A stretch of 64,000 nt of DNA from Humulus lupulus (GCF_963169125.1 NC_084793.1:140160297-140224296), one strand, 5' to 3'. Shown: positions 45,113-57,964, numbered from the stretch's first letter. Numbers and translations: made by a program. Notes: generated from the letters alone by a model not told the origin.

Positions 45113-45760
45113 GACCTGTCCATAATTCTGAGGATGTCTTAGTTGCAGACTTAGATGGAACTAGGTTTAAGACGTATGCAACTATTTGTAAAGCATATCC
45201 CCAAAATAATAGAGGCAACGATGAGTAACTGAACATCGATCTCATCATGTCCAGAAAAGTCATATTCCTCCTTTTCGCAACACCATTTGGTTGTGGTGTA
45301 CCTGGTGCAGTGATCTGTGAAACAATTCCATGTCCTATTAAGAAATATGCAAATTCCTTGTCAAAGTATTCCCCACCTCGATCTGATCATATCATTTCAA
45401 GGGTTTTGCCTAACTGATTTTCATCTTCGGCTCAGAACTCTTTGAACTTTTCAAAAGTTTTCGATTTCCTTTGCATTAGGTATACATAACCGTATCTTGA
45501 GTAGTAATCAATGAACGTGACATAATACTCATAACAATCTCAATCCCTTACATTAATTGGACCGCAAATGTCTGAGTGAATTAACTCGAGAGGTTCTTTG
45601 GCTCTAACACCTTTAGAGGAGAAAAGTCTTTTGATCATTTTTCCTTCTAAACAAAATTTGCAAACCGGTTGAGTTTCGACCTTAACTCACTTAAAGGCCT
45701 GTCCTTAACTAATCTTTGAATCCTATCCTCTAGATTTCCATTACAAACATGTGAACCATT
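45113..45760 (-). pseudogene. Copia integrase zinc region and catalytic core
   Basis: Core landmarks on the minus strand: LIHSDICGP (first Asp), SDRGGEYF (second Asp) and PNGVAKRRN, where the catalytic Glu expected before Arg-Arg is Lys (codon 45273-45275). The open stretch 45075-45263 continues with the FSYSSLPLLFWGYALQIVAY region up to ELWTG. The upstream zinc-binding region (about 45600-45740) is degraded, with several stops. Confidence 0.88.
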
Positions 45761-46470
45761 TCATGAAATAATAATAGATTTATTACTAAAAGAAATAGAA
45801 TAACATTGTTCTAAATATTTTGAAACAGAAATTAAATTCCTTTTAAAATCAGGAATAAAATAAATGTCTTTTAGAGGTAAAAATTTATTTTCAGTAAAAT
45901 AAATTTTCACTTCTCCCACTGCTCTTGTTGAAACAAAAGCCCTTGTCCCCAATCTCAGTGTGAACTCCCCTTCTTGGAGATCTTTCCAAGAGCTAAGGAT
46001 TTGCAAATCAGAACAAACATGGTTAGTGGCTCCTGAATCAACTATCCATGTATAATAATTATTTTCCACTAAACAAGCCTCAATGTCCAGCAAATGAGAT
46101 TTACTTTCCTTTTTGTTCATTAACTCCTCGAGGTTCCTTTTTATAGTTCCTCTTACAATACCCATATGTATGATGGTGTGAACGATTCCCATTGTAGTTG
46201 GAGTGGGCAACTTCTTTGCCCTTGCCTTTGTTAATGCTAGGCTTCTGAGTTGTGTGCTCAGTCATTGGTAATAGATTCTTGTTACTTTTCCACTTTTTAA
46301 TATTATCAGTTAATTTGTCATTAGCAAGAATGAACATATTAGAGTTTCCTCCAGTCATTGTATTACTGTAATTAAACAAAAGAAAAAATAACAAATACAA
46401 CCATACACTTATACACCATAAATCATAGTATTCGTACAATGAAATAAAAAAAAAATAAACATCATGCAAT
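45761..46470 (-). pseudogene. Copia nucleocapsid remnant and protease
   Basis: The 149-codon frame (45761-46210) contains the aspartic protease active site WIVDSGATNHVC, intact. It continues into the integrase lead (KRNLISVSKYLEQ). Just upstream a frame to 46469 has the Lys/Gly-rich KGKGKEVAHSNY stretch that usually precedes the gag zinc knuckle; the knuckle itself (HHHTYGYCKRNYKKEP) has lost its Cys-His pattern. A frameshift lies between the two (near 46150). Confidence 0.85.
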
Positions 46471-49106
46471 CTTACAAAAACCTATTCATATAAGTACAAT
46501 GATGAGATAACCAACACAAGTAAGTGTCGTCGATAGGATAGGTCAAATACTTGCCATTTTAAACGAGACACTTTCAATTGTTATTATATCAAAATATCTG
46601 ATATCTTTATAATAAGCAATTACCTCTATTTTGGTAAAAAATATATCTAGCTAGGGTAGATATATTTTTCGTGAGTGTAACATACTATTTTAGATTTATT
46701 GAGTTAACCCATGAGTGTCATCGATAGGATAGGTTAAAAATGGAATACATCTTAAAACCCTATCGTAAATAGGTCTATCTGTTAAAATCCTAGCCAAAAC
46801 ACCTTCCTATAAGGAGGACGAAAGCAAAGCCGTCTCGAGGCTTTGACTAGAACCAGCATTTTTCAACCAATAGTAGAGATCGTAGGTTATAGTGCCTTAT
46901 AACCTTCTCCCACTCACTTTAGAAATAAATGTTTTCTATTAAAAAATATCATATTTTAATTACTAAGTGATTATTACCAACGATTAACTAATAAATCTAA
47001 ATGACTTAACTCTTAAAATTCTAAGATTACCAAATTTAGAATAATTACTAACAATTACTAATTAATTCTAAACTATGTTTTTCCTAGGTATTAAGCTCAT
47101 AAATAACCCTAAAACATATTAAGGTAATCTAGACATGCTATTAATGTGACATTACCCAATTTAACTACTTAAATCTAATTCACATTATTTGTATCCATTT
47201 ATGGTAGAAAAAGAACTATACTACTTTTCTATCCTAGGGGACATGTTAATAATAAAATTAACATTCATACATAGCATGCCATTTTAATGATGCAATAAGT
47301 GGGCATTTCTATTCTATATGGTACGTGAAGTGATCATATCAACATGTTACCAATCATACAATATAATTAAACATTAGGGTATTGACCGGGTTCTCTTTGT
47401 TAAATGAAATTACAAAAATACACCAAGACATTCATTGGGCTTCAAAGCTTCTTGTAATCTCCATGGGCTTTTGGGAATTGCACACTCAAACCCTAACCCT
47501 AAGTTCTAAATGAGATGACCTAATTTTCAAAATTAGGATTTTATCAAAAGTTATAAACTTTTGTTATTAAACTAATAATTTCATAAATTATTAATTAATA
47601 ACTAATGGAAAGTGGTTACTATTTATTAAATATTAAGTTCATAAATTATTAATTAATAACTAATAGTTTCCAAAACAATTTTCAAATTTTGGAGAAATAT
47701 AATTCATAATTATTTTAATTTATAATAAATAATTTCTTAAACTACTATTATAATTACAATTATTGGGATTATAATTACTCCAATTATATTTAATTAATAA
47801 TTAATTAGTTTCCATAAACTAAATTTTGATTCCAATTAAGGTGTTTAAAAATTTCCATTTCTCTAAATAAAAATAAATCAAATATTTTTCATTTAAAAAT
47901 GAAAACTAATAATCTTGTTTCATAAACAATGTATTTGACTAATTTAGTAGTCAAATGTTTCCAATAATAAAATTAAGTATAGTACACAATTCACTTTTTT
48001 AATTTTGAATTAAGACATAAATATCTTGTTTCCCAAAATTATCAATTAACAATTTAATTGACAATAAAATAATTAATTAAACAATTTAATTAATATAGTT
48101 AAATTTTCAAAATTTAAAATTAATTAAACAATTTTAATTAATATCGTTAAATTTTTTAAATTTAAAATTAGTTAATTAATAAAACAATCAATCAATTTAA
48201 ATTTGAATTTGACAATCATCACCAGCTTGCCTATTTATTTTTAAGGAGGATAATATTATCCTTTTGTTTCTTAAACAAAAAAATTGTGTCATTCAACTAA
48301 CAACCCAAAATTTCTCATAAATATTATAATATATATTTAAATTAATTAATTAATCTTATTAATTAACTTAACTAATGAGATATCTGATTGTTGCACAAAA
48401 TGTGCATCATGCAACATAGATATGGTGACCTCCTTTTGAATTTAATTCATCACTATCAATTAATCAATTAACTTGCAGTGCTCATTAAACTCACGCATGG
48501 TTCACGGCAACATTTGAATTTTGAATAATTGATCAATATCAATTAAACAATTAACTCTTCTTGCAAAATTTCTACACCATGGAACACATGCACTCACGGC
48601 ATGATTTAATGATGGCATATGTGTTACAGGCAAACACAAGCATGAAATTAGTTTGGCAACAATTGCAGAAATTCCTTGATCAAAACGCCGAGACTACAAT
48701 GTTATGATTTTGTCAATAGAATTGATGAATTCATATAGCCATTTTATACTCAGGGCTGAAGTCATTCCAAATCAATCCAAAACAATTTTGATAATTTTTC
48801 AATCTCGTCTCATTATAAAACATAACTCAAATTCTAAAACAATAATTTAAAGAATTACAAAGAACTTATACCCAACAAAACAATATGAGTGTACATTGAA
48901 TCTAATTCATAATTAAAGAACAGAACCAAAAACAAAAACAACCATATAGTTAATAATCAATCTCATTCATCACATCCATTCAACATATTTAAAATATAAT
49001 AGATATAAGAACAACCCTTAAGCCTACTCATAGAACATGTGCTCTTCGTGTCCATACATTCAAAATAAACATAGATTAGATTCATATGACACATGATCTC
49101 AACTAT
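46471..49106 (-). other. Long AT-rich leader where gag should be
   Basis: About 2.6 kb between the primer site and the nucleocapsid remnant shows no gag frame. It is AT-rich with ATTAATTAA-type runs (47570-48210). A pair of related stretches AGTGTCGTCGATAGGATAGG (about 46524) and AGTGTCATCGATAGGATAGG (about 46707) is present. Just upstream of the coding remnant the minus strand has a T-rich tract ending TTTAATTACAG, which resembles a splice acceptor. This is either a deletion/replacement of gag or an acquired intron-like leader. Confidence 0.6.
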
Positions 49107-49120
49107 GGCTCTGGAACCAA
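49107..49120 (-). other. Primer-binding site of the complete Copia (mutated)
   Basis: Minus-strand TTGGTTCCAGAGCC lies next to the 5' LTR end. It matches the tRNA-Met complement TGGTATCAGAGC at ten of twelve positions. Confidence 0.75.
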
Positions 49121-49121
49121 T

Positions 49122-50946
49122 TGTTGATTTTTGATCATGTGATTGATAGTTCAGCGAAAGCATGAAATAATATTTAAATGCAATAATAAAAATTATTAAA
49201 GCATAAGAACGAATCACTCTAGGAACCACAACTAGAATGAGATCTTTCTCATGTGCATGAATTTGAATAAAATAGAAAGTTACAAATATATTTTCTAGAT
49301 GTAGAACATGTGTAGATCAAATAGCATCTTAGCCTCCTAACCCACCATATTCCATACTATGGCTTGCACAAAGAGAACGAAACATGTGGATGTATATGAT
49401 ATTTGGTAGCATACAAAAGAACACACTCTTGAATCTCAACACATGAGAGAGTGTTTCTCTCACAACACAGAGAGAACAAAATTCTCTATTTTTCTCTCTT
49501 GGCAAATAACGTTAATTACATCTTCCTCGTGATGTTATGTTATATTAATATAACAATCAAAATAAGACCTAACACTAATTATATTGGGCCTCTGCGTGGG
49601 CCACAATTTATTTGGAGTATTGTTGGCACCAACTACAAGACTTTGGGCCCTGTAATATTTTATCTTTATAAAATGCCCATTTGTTGGGCTTCTATCATAT
49701 TATTTTATGTAGTATACAATTATACCACAAGATTAAATATGATTTCATTAATTTTAAATTAAAATTAATTTAACATAATTATCAATATAATTTTATTTGC
49801 CATTAAATATTATTTCATAAATAATATTTTAAATATTATTTCACAAATAATATTATTTTGTGAGATTAAAAGTAATACCTTATTATTTTTAATTATTTCC
49901 TTTTAATACTACAATCCTACCTTTGTGTTATCGAGCTAGTACGGGGACAGTATGGACCCATAGTTCTAAGCTCCAATAATTTAATTAATTTCATTATCTC
50001 TTAGTTCCATTAATTAATTTATTAACTATGAATTATTCCACTAAAAATTCATAGTTGAACTCTCAAAACTAGTCTTATATTATTAGAAGCTATAACTATA
50101 AAGTCGTCCATTGCTTTAATCATTGCATAAGTTATGACCCTCTTTAGTTGTTCATAATTAAATCTAGTCTTAATGGCTGTTAACCTCTCTAGTTATGTCT
50201 TTATCAATTAGTTCCATTGATCCTCTGATAAACATTATTCTATAAATTTAATTATAGAATGAAATTTCTGTTCTCTAACAGAAATTGAGTTCTCTATGTT
50301 AAAGTCCCGAATCAGCACTAAAAGGAACAACTAATCTGCTTTCATTTAAGCAAGGAGTAGATTCCATATCTGTCAAGTATGTTCCCATCCACTTGTAGTT
50401 CAATGACTCCATGATATCATTCGGTCATAGGAATATTGAACCTTACCCGATAAGTCAAAAGTCAAAAAAGCACAAATAGGAGTTCAGTACTCACTTCAAG
50501 ATTGAGGTCATGTCTCAAACGACCATCGATTAATGAATGTTGAACTTTTACATTTTAACGGAGATTACTAGAAGTTCTTTTTTTCATCGTAATACAATCT
50601 ATATTGCATACAATACATCTTTCTCTTTGTGTCGCTACACTTAACAGTCTGGATAAACTGTTCTGTCTTAAACAGAAGATAGACTGTACTCATAATCTTT
50701 ATTAAATAGAACCTCCACTTTATTTAGTGATTACAGACAATTTTTATATTATTATATTAATTAAATCCTCTTCTATATATATATATCATTATACATACAC
50801 TTAATTCAAGACTACATCAATAATATTTGATCTTCATGATAAATGGGATGTATAATTAAAAAAAACATGAGTGCAAAATATTAACTTTATTTAATTGATA
50901 GTAGTCATTCATAAAGAAATACGTTTTAAGGGCACGAATCCCAACA
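49122..50946 (-). repeat. 5' LTR of the complete Copia (1825 bp)
   Basis: It starts TGTTGATTTTTG and ends AATCCCAACA on the plus strand. It differs from the 3' LTR by scattered substitutions and small indels, for example an extra TTTAAATATTATTTCACAAA near 49828. Confidence 0.93.
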
Positions 50947-53900
50947 AAATGGGGAAAAGTAAGAGGGTGAGCTAAAAGACCAGTAATGAAGTACAAACAA
51001 ATACAACAGTATTCAAGAAAACACAATAAGACTATATTCGTGTCATAAACTCATGGCAAAACATATCGTAACCATATCATATTCATATTCATATATCATC
51101 ATAATAAGAATTCGTATTCATAATCATATATCATACATCATGTGATCATGACCACCCTATTGTCAATGTCACATAATGAGGTAACCAGCAAAATCATAAA
51201 CTGGTAAGACCTCCTCTATGAGGTAAATAAGATCTCAGGTCCTCAAATAACCTCGACGCGTCCACCCTATGAGTTACGTCATATCCTTAGTAGTCCATTT
51301 GTTGTATCGCATTCAACACGCTGACAACCTACTGCTTTTCATACAACATACAAACTGACATACACAACTCATATCATAACATATTAATTCGTACTTTTCA
51401 TAACACTTTAGCTTACCATAGCTCATACTTTCCATAACACCATAATTCTTGCAATCATATGAGTGCATACTTTTCATAGCATAATTCATATAAATTCTAG
51501 CTAACTTCTTTACCTTAAGTCCAAGCAAAATATAAAGCGTGGGGTACTTCACAACGAGCATAAAATCACAATCAAACGTTCGTCTTAAAATCATGTAAGA
51601 TTACACATGCCCAACATACATATCCCACGTGTGCATGGGCCATGCACATGTGGCACATGTTACACCATACTACAAATATTCAATAATTTCATATAAAATC
51701 ATGAAAGAATACTCTCAAGTCTACTAGTAATCCTTAATTTTTGCAAAACAAGAATCATATACCTAATCAAATGGTGTATATTTGAACATAAAGCTTAGGT
51801 TGCATGTAACATGCATACGTGAGATGGTTCTTAAAACTTACTTTGAAGTTGATAATATTTATTCATTTATTTTCTTGTCAATTTCACAAAAATTCAACAA
51901 GCATAAAACGATTGTTAATTTGATTATTGCTACTTTATTTCTTTAAATTATACATTTGTCATTCATAAATTTTATTACAAAAGTCTAATTCACTAAAGTA
52001 ATTGTTTAGCTATAATTGTATAAAATAACAACCCCATTTATTATTTAATAACAATTAAAAGTATGTGAAATTTTTTTGTAGTTACTTATAAAATAATTAA
52101 TTTGACATGATTAATTTAATTCACGAAAATCCTTTTTATTTTGGTAAATAATTAACAAGACGTGACATTTCAAAAAATAACATTTCTAAATCACAAAATG
52201 TTACATTTATTAATATATATATATATATAAGTAGGAAATGTCCAACAACATTCTCATTTATCAAATAAATCCTTTGATCACCCTTTTAAAAAAAATTAAT
52301 TTTACTTAATTATTTTGTAAATAAAACTGCATAAATATAAATGAGAAAAATACATATTTAAAGTGAGGAAAAATTATATTTTTGATGTATAAAATCTAAG
52401 GCATAAATTGTTAAAACATGTGTTGTATATGTTTTACGTCAAATAGATTTTTTTCCCTAAAACTACAAATTTCAGCAAACATAATATCACACAAATTTAA
52501 GGCATGAGTTTTTCAAAACATATTTTCGTCTATCTTTTTTATTAAAGGCAATTTTGTACAATACTAAGCAAAATTAAGCAAGCAATAGTATTCATAACTC
52601 AAAATTTTCTATTAAACCATTTTAACAAATGATTCTAGTATGCTTGGCAAGCGACTCACAACATGCACATGTTTTTAAATAAAATTTCAACACATGTTAT
52701 TTTAAAGGTGCATGAACACATACAAAAAAATAATACATTTTCTCACTTTAACTTATAACATGAACTAAAAACATAACTTATTCTCCTTTAAGCCATTTTT
52801 GCAATTTAACATTTTAAAACAAAAAATTCAGCAAACTTAATATTATAAAAATGCTCATAATGAAATAAAACAAAGGAACCCTAAACCAAATATGACATAG
52901 CCAAATCCTATATACCATAACAACTCCATGAATCACAATTTCCACATATTTTATTCATCATACCCCAAACTCATAAGAATGATTATCGTAATTCAAAGAA
53001 ACATATGAACCCTAACATGTTTCTATTTTTAAAACATTGAACATACATAAAATCAATACTTGTGCCATACATAAGAACCCTAGGTTATCGAAAGCATAAG
53101 CACAACACATATATAACCATATCATGCATTAATCTATTGATACATCATATCCATTTATCAAATTTCATAAGAATATTTATCAATTAAAAGGATTCAACAA
53201 CAAGAGCCCAAATCATGTTCTAGGCTGAATATACATATAATCATATAACAAGTTTTGACATTCAAACTCATCATGCTTTCGTATAGAAATGTAACCATTC
53301 ACTCAAACAATAGACATGATTATCCATATTCAACATAAATATCACAATCCTAAAACATGCATTCAAAAAAACAACCAAACAAATCAAAAGTAAACTAAGC
53401 CTATACACATGTTGGCCGAAACCACCATTAAAACAACCCATCATGATCAACATATTTTCATATCTCAATATCATGTCTTCTCACAACAAAACCAATCAAT
53501 ACATAACAAGAATTAAAATAAAAGCAAAACAACAATAAGGCTAAAGATCCACTACCTCCTTTGATAGAAATCAAACCCACAAAGTTGATTAACCTTTTGG
53601 CTCCTATGATCCTTAAACGTAGCCTCATTTTCATTATTCATCCACAATCCCCCTTTCTCTTTCTTTCTTTCTTTATCTCTCTAGCTCACATATTCTCTCT
53701 TTCTACTTCTCTCTCTTGCTGTCGGTCACACACCAAATGAGACTCTCTAGAACACTCTTTCCCTTATAAAAAGAAACCTCGGAGACTACTCATCAACAAT
53801 GGGAAAAGGGTCAATTCCTCTTTTAATTCTCCTTTATTATTGATTTTTCAATTAAAAGAAAATAAGAAAATTAATAGGAAAATATGTCAACAAACCAAAT

Positions 53901-54388
53901 AAGGAAAACAATTATCCCTTGGCTTCTCTCCTTCATGCCACACACCTACTCTCTCTCTCCTCATCCTCTTGTTTCCTTTTTTTTTCTTCTGCTTATGCCC
54001 AAATCCTCTGATAAACGCATATCTTCTAAAAATATTCATACATAATTCCTCCCATTATTCCCCCCCCCCCTTTTTTTTTTCTTTCTAAATTGATTAAACA
54101 AAATAAATAAATAAATAATAGAAAAATACACTATGCATGGAAACTAATGCATGCTCACCATGCACATGCACACACAAGCGCTAGGGTGCATTTCTACTAT
54201 CCATGCACATTGGTGCACACAATCAAATCTCAAGAATTGACAAATTAAAACAATTAATAATTTTAATTCACGTAATTTCTACCAAACAATGCAAACAATA
54301 AAAAAAATTCCTAACACTTAACAATTAACAATAAAATAAAGAACACAAATTAATAAAATAAAATAAAAAATTGGTGTGCTACAAAATC

Positions 54389-54932
54389 CTCCAAAACAAA
54401 AGTTACTAGCCTCATTATATTAAGTGACCTTAACGAATGAATCAAAAGATTCAATAAACATGAACAGGAGTTCATGACTACTCATGATTTAGACTGATCT
54501 ACAAAAGATCATCTTTTAAGATATGAATTAAATCTTATGACAAATGGTAAGTTTATAAAGAAATTAATTCACATGAGTCATGTCATATATAATCATAAAT
54601 ATATAAAGTTCCTTTACCAAGATGTCTATCCACATTAGTAATCTGAATCTAGATTACATGCATCAAACCATATTCTTAGTAACCGTACTAGCAACCATTT
54701 ATTAAATATTCTGTACTTTAATATGTTGCTAACTATTTTATTCATTATATATGATCTTAATTCTCTCGTACTCATACAAGATCATATTCTCTTAAATGAA
54801 TATAGAATTTTATGATATTTATATAAATTATTCAAACAATAATTTCAATAATGAAATATAATAAAATTATAGTTTTATTTAAATCAATAAAAAAATGTCT
54901 TTTCACATAGTTTTAGGGCACCAACCCTAACA
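54389..54932 (-). mobile_element. Third piece of the split Copia LTR (LTR start)
   Basis: It ends ACCCTAACA at 54932 (minus start TGTTAGGGTTGGTGCCC). It aligns with the first third of the plus-strand LTR at 14375, and its left end with the CTTAATC..GAGGTTACT landmark near 14820. It completes the LTR begun at 36544. Confidence 0.78.
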
Positions 54933-55031
54933 ATCTCCCACTTGCCCTTAAAGCAAGTGAGACATCTCTCTCAATCCCATATTATGTACATGACCCATAA
55001 AAGACTTTACAGGAAGTGTCTTGGTAAACAG
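54933..55031 (-). other. Polypurine tract and internal end of the split Copia
   Basis: A minus-strand GGGCAAGTGGGAGAT tract, then internal sequence that resembles 41996-42095 of the complete Copia. It breaks off at 55031, where a plus-strand LTR begins. Confidence 0.75.
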
Positions 55032-55718
55032 TGTAGGGATTTTATGCCCTAATTAAAACTCAATTTCTTTGTAATCTCATTTTAATATCAATAAAATAAT
55101 AGAAATCATTTTTTACTTGGTCAATGACTTTGCTCATATGTTTTATTTTCATGATTATTTGTTTAATATAAACTTCTATTAAATCCTAAGCATATAGCTA
55201 ATCATATTTATAGTGACGTAATCATAGTGGAATATAAATATGATTATATGTTCAAATATAAGTTAGTCCTAAGATTGTGCACATGATTTCTACTGACTTG
55301 CCAATCTATGATTTAATCTAGTTACATATTGTAATGTTATGTTCTTTTCAGAATATTAGTAAAGTAGATAAGATCAGATGTATTTGGTACATCGGACTGG
55401 ACCGATATTGACAGTAGATAAGATAAGAAGACATACTGGTATTATCTATTCTAGTCATATCATATAGTTGACCATAGGTCAATTCAGTCTCAATTTTGAG
55501 TGATTAGTATTCTAACTGATTGTATTATTTGACTTCTTTGACTTGTTCGTCAACAGATGACCCTACTTACATCTTGGGAACTCGATAGTATAATTGAGTG
55601 AGAGTGTTAATCATAGATATGAACATCTATAGCTTCTGATGAAGAAGTAAAACGATGGTTTCTTTTTAGTTCGGTTCGAGGTGCTAAATGATAGAGATCT
55701 CATTTCAGTAATTAATAT
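55032..55718 (+). mobile_element. Start of a Copia LTR (Angela/Tork-like), interrupted
   Basis: TGTAGGGATTTTATGCCC at 55032 is an LTR start of the same type as 14375. Internal landmarks follow up to AGAGATCTCATTTCAGTAA before another LTR takes over at 55719. The left flank AACAG (55027-55031) would be its target duplication. Its remaining part must lie to the right of the later insertions, outside the window or unrecognised. Confidence 0.65.
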
Positions 55719-56040
55719 TGTTGACCTGTGAAATTGGCCAACGGTCGTATGTATAATATACGACACCTTTTGAACGAAATAAATAGAATAAATGACAGAG
55801 TACGATTATCTTAACTAGACACACATAAATTTTATAGTGGTTCAGCTATGTTCTAATGAACAGTAATAACCTAATCCCCTTAGCTTTTAGTATTGAATCA
55901 CTTGATAATTACATTGTTGAACCAAAGTATTCACTCGTTCCCACTTGCCTAGAATTTCTCCCCAAATGCTCTTTAGATCTCCAAAATTCCAGAAAAAGCG
56001 ATCCAGAAAAGAGAGTCCTTGAAATGAAGCCCTGAGTCCT

Positions 56041-56049
56041 TTATTTATA
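56041..56049 (-). promoter_or_regulatory. TATA box of the minus-strand LTR
   Basis: TATAAATAA on the minus strand, with a GGGTAC context upstream and a leader downstream to the LTR end. Motif and position only. Confidence 0.5.
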
Positions 56050-57129
56050 GTACCCAGGGGCTGTTACATGACCAGTAATACTGGGATCGTGGTTTGGTAC
56101 ATGATTATCTGGTAGTGGAGATATAGGTCCACCTCCCCATGGTTATGAGATCGTGGGTCTTCTCGTTGTTTCTCTAGATCGTGGTGGATAATGTATGATA
56201 GAAACCTCTGGGAGGATGTTAAGTCTTAGTTGGTATGTGAGACTTAAGTGCTAGGCCCGACGACCCGAGGCTCAGGGTGGTCTTTTAGATGATACTCCTC
56301 GCCTTAGTTAGTCTTCTTTTGGTCTTTTACTCTGTCGTTCCTTCTATGCCATTGGTGGGGCACCTTGTACTTGACAATTTTTCATATGACATTTTATGCC
56401 TTTATGCTCTTTTGTTATGAGTACTCAGTGTATTGATTGAAAATTTTAATTTCCAATGCTTACTAAGTATATCAACTCACAACCCTCATTGGTTTAGGTA
56501 TCAGTATACTCTGAACACATATATTTTGCGTGCCATACAAACCTTACTCTTTTATGTTTTTTCATGCTAACAACCATGGTAATGTGAATAGTACGATACT
56601 TCACCAAGTACCATGAACAAAACGCTCAGGTCGACCACCCCATGGGTGATAGGCCGACCACCCCATAAGGGACATGGCTAGGAATCTCCCTTCCTGTGCC
56701 TTTTTTGTTTTTGTTTTTTTGCACTTTCGGAACATATGTTGAACAAATGTCCTAGAAAAAATTGAGCTTGCTTAGTACTTATGGTCACACCCTCATTGCT
56801 CGTGTATACCCCGATCGGTATGTAATATATGCCCCCCATGTGATCATGGGTTTAAAATCCTTGGTCACTTGCTACTTGACCATGCCTTGCTTGGAGCATT
56901 TAGACACATAGTACTATCCTTTTCACCTAATTATGCAAGCAACAAATGCTTGTCCCTCATTGGTAGTCAGGTGAGGGTTTCATATTCAGTAGTAATGATA
57001 CCTATACACAGATGCAGATTGTGTAGCAAGTGTCGATCATGATCTACATAATCTCTCGTGTACTCGTTATAATGATTGTAGACAGAAATGTCTAAGTTGG
57101 ACCAACTGGGTCTAGATGGGCTAATCGAG

Positions 57130-57860
57130 CTTGTAACGAGTCTTTGGTCAAATTATCAATCGGTCCCTCATGGACAAGATTCGATTATGATTTGATTATG
57201 GTGACTGATCTTCGGACCAGTCTCTTATTTTTTGATCGTATGGGTCAATAGGCTCCTCAAGAACCAGGATCAAATGTGATTAAATAATCTTAGCGACAAG
57301 GTCCTAGGACCTGTCTCTTGTTTGAATCGTATGGGTTGATAGGCTCCTCAAGAACCAAAATCAATCATGATCCATAATTTTAGCAACAAGGTCCTAGGAC
57401 CTGTCTCTTGTTTGGATCGTATGGGTCGATAGGATCCTCAAGAACCAAGATCGAACATGATCCATAATTTGGCAACATGGTTTAGGACCTGTCTCTCTTG
57501 TTGATCATGTAGGTCGATAGCTTCCTCAAGAACTAGGATCGAACATGATCAAAGAGTTTGGCGACATGGTCCTCGGACCAGTCTCTCATTTGGATCTTAT
57601 GGGTCGATAGGCTCCTCAAGAACCAAGATCGAACATGATCCAATAGTTTGGCGACAAGGTCCTAGGACCTTTCTCTCTTTTGGATCGTATGGGTCGATAG
57701 GCTCCTCAAGAACCAAGATCGAACATGATCCAATAGTTTGACCACAAGGTCCTAGGACCTGTCTCTCTTTTCGATCGTATGGGTCAATAAGTCCCTCAAG
57801 GACCAGAATCGAACATGATCCGATGGATTTCACAGGTCTAAAGGACAAGTCCCTCATTGA
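57130..57860. repeat. Tandem array with a 90-bp unit
   Basis: At least seven units, each starting ATGGGTCGATAGGCTCCTCA or close to it, at about 57240, 57331, 57421, 57509, 57599, 57689 and 57779; a partial unit precedes them. Spacing is 88-91 bp. Because 90 is a multiple of three, a 30-codon periodic open frame appears on the minus strand (57597-57857); I regard it as a by-product. Repeats in U3 can act as enhancer-like units. Confidence 0.9.
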
Positions 57861-57964
57861 AAGAAATTTAAAGAATTAAGTAAAACTTAAGAAATTAAAT
57901 TCATTCATTCATTGAAGCACAATGGCTGTTACACAGATAATTCGAAAACAATACATTTGCCTCT

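Larger units (their letters stand above)
40205..50946 (-). mobile_element. Complete Copia element, Angela/Tork-like (10.7 kb), target duplication AAATG
   Basis: LTRs 40205-41995 and 49122-50946 are flanked by perfect AAATG (40200-40204 and 50947-50951). On the minus strand the order is 5' LTR, primer site, a long non-coding leader, nucleocapsid/protease, integrase (with a CACTA insertion), RT, RNase H, polypurine tract and 3' LTR. The LTRs differ at about one base in ten over the first 240 bp by eye, so it is old. The gag N-terminal region is absent and catalytic residues are lost, so it cannot be autonomous. Confidence 0.93.
39916..54383 (-). mobile_element. Large Gypsy-type LTR split by a complete Copia element
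   Basis: Outer ends: the right end reads GTGTGCTACA at 54383 (minus start TGTAGCACACC), the left end GACGCTATAC at 39916, with AAATC on both sides (39911-39915 and 54384-54388). Removing the Copia at 40205-50946 leaves about 3.7 kb. The first two bases on the left are not canonical, so that end may be off by a few bases. The joined flanks restore the Copia LTR alignment, which supports the call. The right part (50947-54383) is AT-rich, with ATCATAT-type repeats (51060-51140), a CT-rich stretch (53655-53730) and a C/T homopolymer junction (54061-54082). No gene. Confidence 0.68.
55719..57964 (-). mobile_element. LTR-type element on the minus strand with repeat-bearing U3
   Basis: The plus strand starts TGTTGACCTGTG (minus end CACAGGTCAACA) at the end of the Copia LTR piece. 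A minus-strand TATAAATAA (56041-56049) sits about 320 bp from that end, as expected for a promoter followed by R-U5. The rest would be U3, including a 90-bp tandem array. The other LTR end and the lineage are not determined; the Athila-like element cuts it at 57965. No coding region seen. Confidence 0.55.

Noticed and set aside
53655..53730. CT-rich tract as a promoter of a host gene
   Set aside because: No gene follows on either strand; simple-sequence composition in an LTR explains it.
55724..57837. Inverted 12-bp match GACCTGTGAAAT / ATTTCACAGGTC that could be the ends of a DNA transposon
   Set aside because: The left copy is part of a standard LTR end (CACAGGTCAACA on the minus strand) with a TATA box placed as in LTRs. 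No flanking duplication was seen, so chance or an LTR-internal repeat is more likely.
57597..57857. Open frame with a repeating 30-residue unit
   Set aside because: It follows the 90-bp tandem array exactly and has no other protein features.
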